This document shows positions 1 to 7,831 of a stretch of 64,000 nt of DNA, piece by piece. The stretch covers positions 43,631-107,630 of the forward strand of contig CAJTSE010000007.1 in assembly GCA_910578815.1 (NCBI GenBank). Direction: 5' to 3'. Origin of the DNA: an uncultured Acetatifactor sp. Its GTDB lineage: Bacteria; Bacillota; Clostridia; Lachnospirales; Lachnospiraceae. The notes under the pieces are model-generated. The model worked only from the letters and a program-made list of their open reading frames with translations, was not told the DNA's origin and made no database searches. A program made the translations under genes and the position numbers. Each line of letters begins with the position of its first letter. Position 1 is the stretch's first letter.

Positions 1-84
1 AAGGTCATTTTACCATAAATGCTCCGCATTTACGGTTTTATGCCATTCGGCCGTCTTTTGCCTAGAATAAGGTCATTTTACCAT
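1..84. repeat. Tandem repeat: one 68-bp unit plus the first 16 bp of a second
   Basis: The 16-mer AAGGTCATTTTACCAT occurs at 1-16 and again, identically, at 69-84, so 1-68 is one full unit and a second begins at 69 before diverging. Inside the unit AAATGC-TCC-GCATTT is a short hairpin. It lies just past the stop codon of the cardiolipin synthase gene, which is read on the minus strand. The array may extend beyond the window edge. I see no coding function. Confidence 0.6.
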
Positions 85-103
85 GATCCCCCACATTTTG
101 CAA

Positions 104-1555
104 TTATAACAATGGGGACATGAGCCTGCACACCTGCTCCTTAAAGCGAATCTTCAGCCTTCTCGCAGCGTACTGGTCTCTTGTGACCTGAGTACAGTGC
201 TTTAAGTCCTCCCGAAAAATATGCTCCATCTCCCTGGCCTTTTCCACACTGTACACTATGGCATTTACCTCAAAATTCAACGCAAAGCTGCGGATGTCCA
301 TGTTGGCCGTTCCGTAGCAGAATATCTCGCCATCCAAAACAATTCCCTTACTGTGCAGAAATCCGTCCTCATAGATATAGCAGTTTGCCCCTGCGTTCAA
401 AAGCTGTCCCATATAAGAATAAGTAGCCCAATACACAAAAGGATGATCCGGCTTGCAGGGTATCATCAGATTGACCTCTATGCCGGAACGCACCGCAATA
501 AGAAGAGCCGTCAGCACCGCTTCATCGGGAATAAAATAGGGCGTTTGGATACAAATCCTCTTTCTTGCTTTGGTGATCAGCCTGATATAGTTGTCCCTGA
601 TTTGCTGCAGAGAATTATCCGGTCCGCTGCTGATGATCTGCACTGCGCAATGATCCCTTGTCCCTGCAGGAGGCTCCGGAAACCATTCCTTTTCCCGAAT
701 CAGATGCTCCCCCGCCGCATAATCCCAATCCAAAGCAAAGCGCAGCTGCAGTCCCATGACACCATATCCCCTGATGCGCAGATGGGTGTCCCGCCAATAA
801 CCGAACTTTTCATCCAGGCCAATATACTCCCTGCCAATATTAAAGCCGCCCACATATGCTATCCGATTATCTATCACTACGATTTTCCGGTGATTTCTGT
901 AGTTGATACGCAGCTGCAGCCTTCCCAGGATGGCAGGAAAAAATTCCGCCGTGCAGACTCCCGCTTTTCTTAACTGTCTCCAACAGCTGCGCCCGGTGCC
1001 CCGGCAGCCCATGCCGTCAAACAGCACCCGCACCTTCACGCCTTCCCTGGCCTTGCGCTTTAACACCTCCGCAATCCGCTGAAACAGCACGTCGTTACGG
1101 ATAATGTAATATTGCAGATGAATAAAATGCTCCGCCCCTTCCAGGTCGGCAATCAAGGCGTCAAACTTCTCGTTTCCGTCCGTAAAAATGTCTATATCAT
1201 TTTCCTGCAGCAGGACCGCATCCGCCGTTTCCATATTATACATAACAAGATCCGTGTATCCTGCTATGTCCCCTTCCGGGAAATTCTCCTTCAACCGAGC
1301 CTTCTGATCCCTGATAATATCGTGGAGATCCTCTTCCAGTTCCTTTTCCCGGAACATTTTCCGCTTGTGCATATCTTCCCCAAGAAACAGATACAGCACA
1401 AAACCGATCCCCGGCAGAAGAAACAGCAAAAGCAGCCAGGCCCAGACGCTTTTAGGGTCCCGGCGCTCAAAAAACACGATGACAACAGCAAAAAGCAGGT
1501 TGCAGAAAAGCAGTCCCCCCAGCACATATGATATAATCTCCCAGACGGCGCTCAT
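104..1555 (-). CDS. cls: Cardiolipin synthase (phospholipase D family)
   Basis: Membrane enzyme that joins two phosphatidylglycerols into cardiolipin and glycerol. Two hydrophobic segments near residues 5-27 and 38-60 form the PLDc_N membrane anchor. Two HKD catalytic motifs follow: HRKIVVID near residue 222 and HSKGIVLD near residue 401, each with its His, Lys and Asp intact. Length (483 aa) is normal for bacterial Cls. I chose ATG at 1555 because it overlaps the stop of the upstream Sel1 gene as ATGA and has GGAAG 8 nt upstream; an in-frame ATG at 1570 would add five residues but lacks a ribosome site. Translational coupling with the Sel1 gene is likely; any functional link between them is unknown. 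Confidence 0.93.
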   Translation of the reverse strand: MSAVWEIISYVLGGLLFCNLLFAVVIVFFERRDPKSVWAWLLLLFLLPGIGFVLYLFLGEDMHKRKMFREKELEEDLHDIIRDQKARLKENFPEGDIAGYTDLVMYNMETADAVLLQENDIDIFTDGNEKFDALIADLEGAEHFIHLQYYIIRNDVLFQRIAEVLKRKAREGVKVRVLFDGMGCRGTGRSCWRQLRKAGVCTAEFFPAILGRLQLRINYRNHRKIVVIDNRIAYVGGFNIGREYIGLDEKFGYWRDTHLRIRGYGVMGLQLRFALDWDYAAGEHLIREKEWFPEPPAGTRDHCAVQIISSGPDNSLQQIRDNYIRLITKARKRICIQTPYFIPDEAVLTALLIAVRSGIEVNLMIPCKPDHPFVYWATYSYMGQLLNAGANCYIYEDGFLHSKGIVLDGEIFCYGTANMDIRSFALNFEVNAIVYSVEKAREMEHIFREDLKHCTQVTRDQYAARRLKIRFKEQVCRLMSPLL

Positions 1556-2874
1556 GCCTGTCTCTTCCATTTGCCGAACAAAGTCTTTTTATACCGGCTT
1601 AATGCCTGAGAAGCGCCCTCTTCCTTTTTTTCCGCAGCCTTCTGATAACAGTATACCGCCATAGGAATATCTTCTGCCACCCCCACTGCCTTATCATACA
1701 TTTCGCCCAGGAACATCCATGCCTGGCCGCTGCCTGCCAGCGCCGCTTCTTCCAAAAGCTGCTTTCCGCGAGCCGTATCGGTATAAATACCCTTGCCGTA
1801 CAGACAGCAGTAACCCATTAATTCCTTGGGATAATTCTTATCTTCTCTGATCAGCTTCTGCATCATCTCCACAGCCTTCTTATAATCGTTTTCCACTCCC
1901 CGTCCCCAAAAGTAACACTGGATGAGAAACCAGGGAGAGGAAGGATGCTCGCCTAGGGTTTTCTCAAAACAGCGGAAAGCCTCATGATAATCCTGGGCAC
2001 ATCCCCAGCCAAAGTAATAGCAGCGGCCCACATTAAAGATGCCGTATGCTTCGCCGGTCCGGGCCGCAATATTGAAATTCTCCAGCGCTTTCCCGTAATC
2101 AACGGCCACGCCCTGATCCCCTCGCACATACGCCAGCCCCAGGTCCACGGCACAGTCCGCAATACCCTCTCTGGCGCCCTTCTCACACCAGCGGATTGCA
2201 TCGTCAAATCGCTTCATCCTCTGGTACTCCAGAATAATCGAATGATAATAATCCCGCAAATCTATCTTGCCGCTTACGGCTTCCGCATAGCGGAGCGCCT
2301 CTGCCGGATTCTTTGTCACCCCGTTTACGCCGTTTCGCACACTGTTAAAGGCATTTCGAAAGGCAGGAATACAGCCCTGCTCCGCCGAGCGTCGAAACCA
2401 TTTTAAAGCCTGCTCCGCATTTTCTTTCTCACATTTTGTATAATCCTCCTTCAGGGGTTTCTGAAAATGAAGGAACATATCTCCCCAAAAATAAAACAGT
2501 CCGATTGCATATTGGGCCATGGGTTCACCGGCCTCCGCCATAGCCAAGACACCGTCAAAAGCGCTTTTCAGTGTTCCCGTCATGGCCTCTTTGATGTCTC
2601 CCTTCAAAATGTCCAAGCGTTCTGCCCCCAGCACGCAAAGATCGCTGCCCAGTTCGACCCCCCGCTTTGTCAGCTCCTTTGCCTTCCTGCTATCCGCCTT
2701 CACATTTCCCTCACCCCAGCCATAGCATCTGGCAAGAAAATAGAAAGCATGAGGCTCTTCGTTTTCCACCGCCTGCTCCAGAAGCCGTACACCCTCAGGG
2801 AATCTAGCAGGTTCTGCCTGAAAATAAATCTTGCGAATCCCCTCACGCAAAGTCAATGAATAGAAGTGTTCCAT
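1552..2874 (-). CDS. Sel1-like repeat protein
   Basis: A 440-residue protein built almost entirely of Sel1-like (SLR/TPR-type) helical repeats, visible as recurring blocks such as AMAEAGEPMAQYAIGLFYFW, ARTGEAYGIFNVGRCYYFGW and AALAGSGQAWMFLGEMYDKA. No signal peptide or membrane segment is evident, so it is probably cytosolic. SLR proteins usually act as protein-interaction scaffolds; no partner can be named. AAGGAGG precedes ATG at 2874, and a good SigmaA-type promoter lies at 2914-2942. Its stop overlaps the cls start, making a two-gene operon. Confidence 0.85.
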   Translation of the reverse strand: MEHFYSLTLREGIRKIYFQAEPARFPEGVRLLEQAVENEEPHAFYFLARCYGWGEGNVKADSRKAKELTKRGVELGSDLCVLGAERLDILKGDIKEAMTGTLKSAFDGVLAMAEAGEPMAQYAIGLFYFWGDMFLHFQKPLKEDYTKCEKENAEQALKWFRRSAEQGCIPAFRNAFNSVRNGVNGVTKNPAEALRYAEAVSGKIDLRDYYHSIILEYQRMKRFDDAIRWCEKGAREGIADCAVDLGLAYVRGDQGVAVDYGKALENFNIAARTGEAYGIFNVGRCYYFGWGCAQDYHEAFRCFEKTLGEHPSSPWFLIQCYFWGRGVENDYKKAVEMMQKLIREDKNYPKELMGYCCLYGKGIYTDTARGKQLLEEAALAGSGQAWMFLGEMYDKAVGVAEDIPMAVYCYQKAAEKKEEGASQALSRYKKTLFGKWKRQA

Positions 2875-2913
2875 ATCTTAACTTCCTCCTTGTATCACCA
2901 TTCCTATCCAAAA

Positions 2914-2942
2914 AGTATATATCATATCCGAAATCTTTACAA
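2914..2942 (-). promoter_or_regulatory. SigmaA-type promoter of the Sel1-cls operon
   Basis: On the minus strand TTGTAA (2942-2937), a 17-bp spacer and TATACT (2919-2914), about 40 bp upstream of the Sel1 start codon. Prediction from sequence only. Confidence 0.6.
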
Positions 2943-2994
2943 TATTTCCTGCAGCCTATCATTACAGTTTTTGGAACAACCTGCAAAAGTCCTG

Positions 2995-3024
2995 TTGCTT
3001 ATCGGCTGCCACCTGTGTTAAAAT
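2995..3024 (+). promoter_or_regulatory. SigmaA-type promoter of the 158-residue membrane protein
   Basis: TTGCTT (2995-3000), 18-bp spacer, TAAAAT (3019-3024). It diverges from the Sel1 promoter at 2914-2942. The following leader of about 60 nt ends in GGAAGGAGA before ATG at 3090. Confidence 0.5.
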
Positions 3025-3089
3025 AGCTATAAACAAAATTATAAACATTTGCAGGTTAAATATTTATTTCGGAAGGAGACTTTTACAAT

Positions 3090-3566
3090 ATGCCAACATG
3101 GGGAATCGTATTGATTGTGATTGCGGTAGTACTGATCGCCATAATTGCCGCCTTATATTTTCTGGGGAAAAAGGCACAGAAAAAGCAGGCGGAACAGCAG
3201 GAGATGCTGGAGGCCAACAAACAGACCATCTCCATGCTGATCATTGACAAAAAGCGAATGAAGCTTAGGGAATCAGGGCTTCCACAGGCGGTCATCGACC
3301 AAACCCCCAAAGCCATGCGCGGTTCCAAGCTGCCCATAATCAAGGCAAAGATAGGACCCCAGATCCTTTCCCTGATCTGCGACGAAAAAATCTTTGATTC
3401 CGTTCCTGTAAAAAAAGAAGTAAAAGCCGTCGTCAGTGGTATTTATGTTCTGGGTGTTAAGGGACTTCACGGAAAACAGGAGGCACAGCCCGTTAAAAAG
3501 AAGGGCCGCTTTAAAAGGCTGATGGAAGCCGCCCAGGAAAAGGCAGGCGCAAAGCCTATCAAGTAA
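3090..3566 (+). CDS. Small membrane-anchored protein of unknown function
   Basis: 158 residues with one N-terminal hydrophobic segment (about residues 5-28) followed by a charged, helix-prone stretch rich in Lys, Gln and Glu, then a compact globular part (about 55-125) and a very basic tail (KKKGRFKRL). The topology suggests a cytosolic domain tethered to the membrane. I do not recognise a family. It has a strong ribosome site (GGAAGGAGA), its own promoter and an intrinsic terminator at 3595, so it is probably a single-gene transcript. Confidence 0.75.
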   Translation: MPTWGIVLIVIAVVLIAIIAALYFLGKKAQKKQAEQQEMLEANKQTISMLIIDKKRMKLRESGLPQAVIDQTPKAMRGSKLPIIKAKIGPQILSLICDEKIFDSVPVKKEVKAVVSGIYVLGVKGLHGKQEAQPVKKKGRFKRLMEAAQEKAGAKPIK

Positions 3567-3594
3567 ATCCTGCTCCATTATCAGCAATTATCTT

Positions 3595-3620
3595 AACCGG
3601 CCCTATGCGGGGCCGGTTTT
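3595..3620 (+). terminator. Intrinsic terminator
   Basis: AACCGGCCC (3595-3603) pairs with GGGCCGGTT (3610-3618) around a short loop, followed by a T run. It separates the 158-residue gene from the ispE promoter. Confidence 0.75.
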
Positions 3621-3643
3621 CTAACAGGGATCGTTTCACCTTG

Positions 3644-3672
3644 TTGACGAAATGGTCATAATTGTATATAAT
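3644..3672 (+). promoter_or_regulatory. Near-consensus SigmaA promoter of ispE
   Basis: TTGACG (3644-3649), exactly 17 bp, TATAAT (3667-3672). Predicted transcription start near 3679, about 30 nt before the ispE ATG at 3709. It rules out the longer reading frame that begins at 3652, inside the promoter. Confidence 0.8.
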
Positions 3673-3708
3673 TTTGATAATTATTTTACTGCGTACCCGG
3701 AGGAATTC

Positions 3709-4578
3709 ATGGACCAACTCAAAGTAAAAGCCTGTGCCAAGATTAATCTTGGCCTGGATGTGATAAAAAAGCTGCCCACTGGTTATCATCAGGTAAAAAT
3801 GATCATGCAGTCCATAGACCTTTGTGACGAGTTAACCCTGGAAAAAACCGCGAGCGGTATTGTACTTACCACAGACTCAGACGAACTTCCCACAGACGAA
3901 GGCAACCTGATCTTTCGGGCCGCAAAACTGATGCAGGAAACATTCAGCCTAAAGGAAGGTTTAAAGGTCCACCTGCAGAAAAATATCCCCATTGCCGCCG
4001 GCATGGCAGGCGGAAGCACTGATGCGGCGGCAGTCATGAAAGGCATCAATCGTATTTTTGACTTAAAAGTACCACAGAAAGCCCTGATGGAGCTTTCCAC
4101 GGCCATAGGTGCAGATGTACCCTTCTGCATTCTCGGCGGCACTGCCCTTGCAGAGGGTATCGGTGAAAAGCTGACACCTCTGCCCCCGATTCCTTTTTGC
4201 CATGTGCTGGCGGCAAAGCCCCACATCAATGTCTCAACGAAATATGTTTATGAGCATCTGGATTCTGCCGAAATCAGGAACCACCCCGATATTGACGGGA
4301 TGACAGCCGCCATTAAAGACGGAAGCCTTACAGGCATTGTAAGCCGCATGGAAAATGTGCTGGAATCCGTGACAATAACCGCTTATCCGGTCATTGCAGC
4401 TATCAAGAAAAGATTGCTTGAGCTGGGAGCCGCCGGCAGCCTGATGAGCGGCAGCGGTCCCACGGTATTCGGCATTTTCCCTGATGGGGAGTCCGCAGGC
4501 CATGCCCTTATTAAGTTAAAAGAAGAATCCCTTGCTGAGCAGGTCTTCTTGGCCACTCCGATCCAAACCGCCGGATAA
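3709..4578 (+). CDS. ispE: 4-diphosphocytidyl-2-C-methyl-D-erythritol kinase (IspE)
   Basis: GHMP-family kinase of the non-mevalonate (MEP) isoprenoid pathway; it phosphorylates the 2-hydroxyl of CDP-methylerythritol using ATP. The start of the fold, KACAKINLGLDV, the glycine-rich ATP loop AAGMAGGSTDAAA and the late motif GSLMSGSGPTVFGIF are all present. Length from ATG at 3709 is 289 aa, normal for IspE. GGAGGA precedes this ATG at ideal spacing. Isoprenoids feed undecaprenyl phosphate synthesis, which fits the nearby wall genes, but co-transcription with the downstream GntR gene (about 160 bp away) is uncertain. Confidence 0.95.
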   Translation: MDQLKVKACAKINLGLDVIKKLPTGYHQVKMIMQSIDLCDELTLEKTASGIVLTTDSDELPTDEGNLIFRAAKLMQETFSLKEGLKVHLQKNIPIAAGMAGGSTDAAAVMKGINRIFDLKVPQKALMELSTAIGADVPFCILGGTALAEGIGEKLTPLPPIPFCHVLAAKPHINVSTKYVYEHLDSAEIRNHPDIDGMTAAIKDGSLTGIVSRMENVLESVTITAYPVIAAIKKRLLELGAAGSLMSGSGPTVFGIFPDGESAGHALIKLKEESLAEQVFLATPIQTAG

Positions 4579-4628
4579 ACACCCAGACAGGCAAATTTGC
4601 TATGAATACAGAAAGATTTGCTTTTCAC

Positions 4629-4646
4629 AGACGAACTTGTTCGTCT
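4629..4646. repeat. Perfect 8-bp dyad upstream of the GntR gene
   Basis: AGACGAAC-TT-GTTCGTCT is a perfect inverted repeat in the 159-bp gap between ispE and the GntR regulator. It could be a weak hairpin or an operator for autoregulation by the downstream GntR protein. No T run follows it. Confidence 0.4.
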
Positions 4647-4737
4647 TGCAAATATTGTACCTGCTGCCCATACACCAAAAAGCTTATGCTTTTCGTCGTC
4701 AGGAATTCGCAGGTTACGGAAGGGCATGGTTATTATT

Positions 4738-5424
4738 ATGCAGGATTTATTACAGTTAGATATGGATGAATCTTTGCCACTGCGGGACGTAGTATGCAAC
4801 ACTCTTCGGCGCGCGATTCTTCTAGGTGAATTAAAGCCCAGTGAACGGCTTATGGAGATCCATCTTGCCGACAGGCTGGGCGTCAGCCGCACCCCTATCC
4901 GGGAGGCCATTCGCAGACTGGAGCTGGAAGGTTTGGTGACCATGGTTCCCCGCAAGGGTGCAGAGGTTGCACAAATTACGGAAAAAAGCATGAATGATGT
5001 GTTGGAAGTCCGCAGGGCCCTTGACGCGCTCTGTGCGGAGCTGGCCTGCGACCGAATCACGACGGATGAGCTTGAAACCTTACGGCTTGCCTGCGAAGAT
5101 TTTGAAGCCGCCGTCCAAACTGGCGATGCAAAGGAAATCGCCCATGCGGATGTGACTCTCCACGACATCATCGTCAAGGCAACCGGTAATCCTCGTCTGA
5201 TCCAGCTGGTCAACAATCTTTCGGAACAAATGTACCGCTATCGTTTTGAATATATTAAGGACACCAGTCAGCATCAAATCCTGGTTGATGAGCATAGAAT
5301 AATTTATCAAAGCATTGTAAACAAAGATAAAAAGACGGCGGCAGAAGCGGCAAAAACTCATATTGACAACCAGGAAAAGGCCATTATCCGCCAGATTCGG
5401 CTTGACAGAGAAAACCGAAAGTAA
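4738..5424 (+). CDS. GntR-family transcriptional regulator (FadR/FCD type)
   Basis: DNA-binding regulator of 228 aa. The N-terminal winged helix is clear (LRDVVCNTLRRAIL, then LGVSRTPIREAIRRLELEGL), followed by an all-helical FCD ligand-binding domain containing the family's conserved D-x3-H type pattern (HADVTLHDIIVKATGN). FCD domains usually bind small carboxylates through a metal; the ligand here is unknown. ATG 4738 matches the usual start of relatives; ATG 4726 is also in frame but sits only about 3 nt after GGAAGG. A target is not evident. The dyad at 4629 is a candidate operator. Confidence 0.88.
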   Translation: MQDLLQLDMDESLPLRDVVCNTLRRAILLGELKPSERLMEIHLADRLGVSRTPIREAIRRLELEGLVTMVPRKGAEVAQITEKSMNDVLEVRRALDALCAELACDRITTDELETLRLACEDFEAAVQTGDAKEIAHADVTLHDIIVKATGNPRLIQLVNNLSEQMYRYRFEYIKDTSQHQILVDEHRIIYQSIVNKDKKTAAEAAKTHIDNQEKAIIRQIRLDRENRK

Positions 5425-5483
5425 TATTTCGGTATAGGTTTGGGATCTTCGGCAATACTCTACCGTGAAAGGCAGGTTATTGC

Positions 5484-5750
5484 ATGAAGAGATTAAAAAA
5501 TGGAATACGCATTATTGCAGCAACGTGTGCAGCGCTTGGCTGGTGGGGACTCCTTTTTCCGGGGCTTACCCTGACACCGGACACCGTGCGGTTGATCAGC
5601 GAGGAAGAAGATAAAGAGGTATATCCCGAAAATCTTTATCTGGAGCTTCTGGAAACAGATCGTGATAATATCCGCTTCCGCAGCAGACTGCTCACAGAGC
5701 TGAATGCTTTTTGGGAGGCTTTTTCATGGGACAAATCAACAAAGAACTGA
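5484..5750 (+). CDS. Small membrane protein overlapping murI
   Basis: 88 residues: a basic N-terminus, a hydrophobic segment at about residues 8-30 containing GWWGLLFPGLTL, then an acidic C-terminal part. Probably a single-pass membrane protein. The last 25 bp overlap the start of murI, so the two are likely translationally coupled. AGG before the ATG gives a modest ribosome site. No known family; a role near the membrane in wall precursor supply would only be a guess from position. Confidence 0.65.
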   Translation: MKRLKNGIRIIAATCAALGWWGLLFPGLTLTPDTVRLISEEEDKEVYPENLYLELLETDRDNIRFRSRLLTELNAFWEAFSWDKSTKN

Positions 5751-6568
5751 TGCACAAAGATGCCCCGATTGGGGTCTTTGATTCCGGCGTGGGCGGACTT
5801 ACCGTGGCACGGGAAATTATGCGTCAAATACCCAACGAAAAAATTATCTATTTTGGAGATACCGCCAGAGTCCCTTACGGGAGTAAATCCCAGAAAACGG
5901 TAACTCGTTATTCGGAACAGATCGTCCGCTTTCTCAGGACCTTTCAGGTCAAAACTATTGTTGTGGCCTGTAACACCGCCAGCGCTTACGCGCTTGACAC
6001 TCTGGAAAAAGATATTGACATTCCCATCGTGGACGTTATAAAACCGGGAGCAAAGATGGCCACAGAGGTAACGCGTAACGGGCGAATCGGTGTCATCGCA
6101 ACAGAAGCCACGATCAGCAGCCAGATGTACACCAAATACATAACAAACCTAAACCGTTCCATTACCATTTATGAGAAGGCCTGTCCCCTTTTTGTCCCTC
6201 TTGTGGAAGAAGGACTCTGGGAGGATCCGGTAACGGATGAAATTGTCCGCCGCTATCTGACGGAGCTGATTGACATTGACATCGACACCCTGATATTAGG
6301 CTGCACCCATTATCCGCTGATTCGCTCAACCTTAAGGCGCATTATAGGAGACAAGGTGACGCTGGTAAATCCGGCGTATGAGACCGCAGTAGAGCTCCGG
6401 CAGCTGTTATCGGAAATGAACATACTCAATGAAGAAACACCGGGGCTGGGCAGCAATCAGTATCAGTTTTATGTCAGTGACAAGGCGGAAAAATTTGTAC
6501 GTTTCGCCAATTCCATCATTAATTATGGCATTCTCTCTGCCAAGACAGTTAATATCGAAGAATACTAA
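5726..6568 (+). CDS. murI: Glutamate racemase
   Basis: Converts L-glutamate to D-glutamate for the second residue of the peptidoglycan stem peptide; cytosolic and cofactor independent. Diagnostic motifs are GVFDSGVGGLTV, VVACNTASA with the first catalytic Cys, and LGCTHYPL with the second. Length 280 aa fits. The start is ATG at 5726, preceded by GGGAGG at 7 nt; a TTG at 5711 in the same frame lies inside that site. Overlaps the small membrane protein upstream. Confidence 0.96.
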   Translation: MGQINKELMHKDAPIGVFDSGVGGLTVAREIMRQIPNEKIIYFGDTARVPYGSKSQKTVTRYSEQIVRFLRTFQVKTIVVACNTASAYALDTLEKDIDIPIVDVIKPGAKMATEVTRNGRIGVIATEATISSQMYTKYITNLNRSITIYEKACPLFVPLVEEGLWEDPVTDEIVRRYLTELIDIDIDTLILGCTHYPLIRSTLRRIIGDKVTLVNPAYETAVELRQLLSEMNILNEETPGLGSNQYQFYVSDKAEKFVRFANSIINYGILSAKTVNIEEY

Positions 6569-6599
6569 AATTCTATAGAACGGAACCAGGGAGGCTAAT

Positions 6600-7022
6600 G
6601 TGAACAACAGCGTAGAAATCAATGTGATTGGGAACCAGGAACGTGACGGTCAGAAAAGTACCACAGAGTATTATGGCGGCGGGCAATATTTTGAAAGGGA
6701 CGGCACACGGTATCTTATTTACCTGGATCAGGATAAGGATTCCGACGCCCTGACCTCATACACCTTAAAAATAAAAGATCATATTCTGGAATTGACCCAA
6801 AAAGGAACTGTGAATACTCGCATGAGTTTTGAAACAGGCCGGACCTACCCTGTAAACTATGTCACCGAATATGGCTCACTTACGCTGGACGTCTTCACGG
6901 AAGACTTAAAATACCAGTGGTCAGAAACAAGTGCAAGCATTATGATTACATATAAGCTGTTTACGGGCGGAGAGCTTTTATCCACAAATCAATTAACCAT
7001 AAATTTTTCGGAAAAGGACTAA
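6600..7022 (+). CDS. DUF1934 (YwiB-like) protein
   Basis: 140-residue cytosolic protein resembling the DUF1934 family (B. subtilis YwiB), predicted to fold as a calycin-like beta barrel: alternating strands such as GTRYLIYL, YTLKIKDHILELTQKG and SIMITYKLFTGG are visible. The family has no proven function; a lipocalin-like ligand pocket is assumed. Start is GTG at 6600 with AGGGAGG 5 nt upstream (the ATG two bases earlier is immediately followed by a stop). It lies 31 bp after murI and is probably co-transcribed. Confidence 0.8.
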   Translation: MNNSVEINVIGNQERDGQKSTTEYYGGGQYFERDGTRYLIYLDQDKDSDALTSYTLKIKDHILELTQKGTVNTRMSFETGRTYPVNYVTEYGSLTLDVFTEDLKYQWSETSASIMITYKLFTGGELLSTNQLTINFSEKD

Positions 7023-7127
7023 ATTATTTTCCTTAATTTGCCGAAATAAAAGATACCAAGTCATGGATGATAAAGTCCGGCAACGGACAACAAAACGGCG
7101 TATTACCGCCAGAAAAGAGGGATCCCT

Positions 7128-7760
7128 ATGAGTGTAAATGGAGTTACATCACCAATTCAATCCGGCTCAGTTTACGATTATTCCAATATGGAAAACGTGA
7201 AACCCACTGAGACACAGGAAAAAGACAGCACAAAGGCAGAGAGCTCTTCCTCTGCTGCGGACAGCGGCGTTGTATATGTGCCTTCCAAAGACACCACAAC
7301 TGATACCGCCAAGAAAACATACAAACCCAACACTGCTTTAATCAATAAACTGAAGGCTGATGCCGATGCACGCACCCAGCAGCTTCGCAGTCTGGTAGAA
7401 AAAATGATGTCGGGCCAGACCGAAGCCTATGGCAAGGCAACGGATATGTGGCAGTTTTTAAGATCAGGGAATTATACCGTAGATGCTGCTACCAAGCTGC
7501 AGGCACAGCAAGATATTTCGGAAGACGGCTACTGGGGCGTAAAACAGACCTCCAGCAGAATTTTGGATTTTGCAAATGCTTTAACTGGCGGTGATCCCGA
7601 TAAAATCGAGGATATGCGCAAGGCTTTCGAAAAGGGCTATAAGCAGGCGGAGAAAACCTGGGGCGGCGAGCTTCCCGATATTTCCAAGCAGACCTACGAT
7701 GCCGTGATGAAGGGCTTTGACGACATGGCTGCCGCAGTAAACAAAACGGTAACTGAATAG
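7128..7760 (+). CDS. Uncharacterised two-part protein with disordered N-terminus
   Basis: 210 residues. The first 70 or so are rich in Ser, Thr, Lys and Asp and look disordered; residues 75-210 form a helical domain with conserved-looking blocks (LEDGYWGV-like SEDGYWGVKQTSSRILDFA, ALTGGDPDK, AEKTWGGELPDISKQTYDAV). I recall this C-terminal pattern in other clostridial hypothetical proteins, but know no function. No signal peptide is present. AGAGGGA precedes the ATG, and a strong terminator follows at 7791. Confidence 0.75.
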   Translation: MSVNGVTSPIQSGSVYDYSNMENVKPTETQEKDSTKAESSSSAADSGVVYVPSKDTTTDTAKKTYKPNTALINKLKADADARTQQLRSLVEKMMSGQTEAYGKATDMWQFLRSGNYTVDAATKLQAQQDISEDGYWGVKQTSSRILDFANALTGGDPDKIEDMRKAFEKGYKQAEKTWGGELPDISKQTYDAVMKGFDDMAAAVNKTVTE

Positions 7761-7790
7761 CAGTAAATGTGCGCTGCATGCGCATTGTTT

Positions 7791-7831
7791 AAAAACCCCC
7801 GGCTTTCCTTTCGGAAGGCCGGGGGTTTTTT
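7791..7831. terminator. Bidirectional intrinsic terminator
   Basis: A long G/C-rich stem, AAAAACCCCCGGC with its complement GCCGGGGGTTTTT, with runs of A and T on the two sides. It sits between the convergent 210-residue gene and the SipL-like gene, whose stop codon overlaps the end of the structure. Confidence 0.85.
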
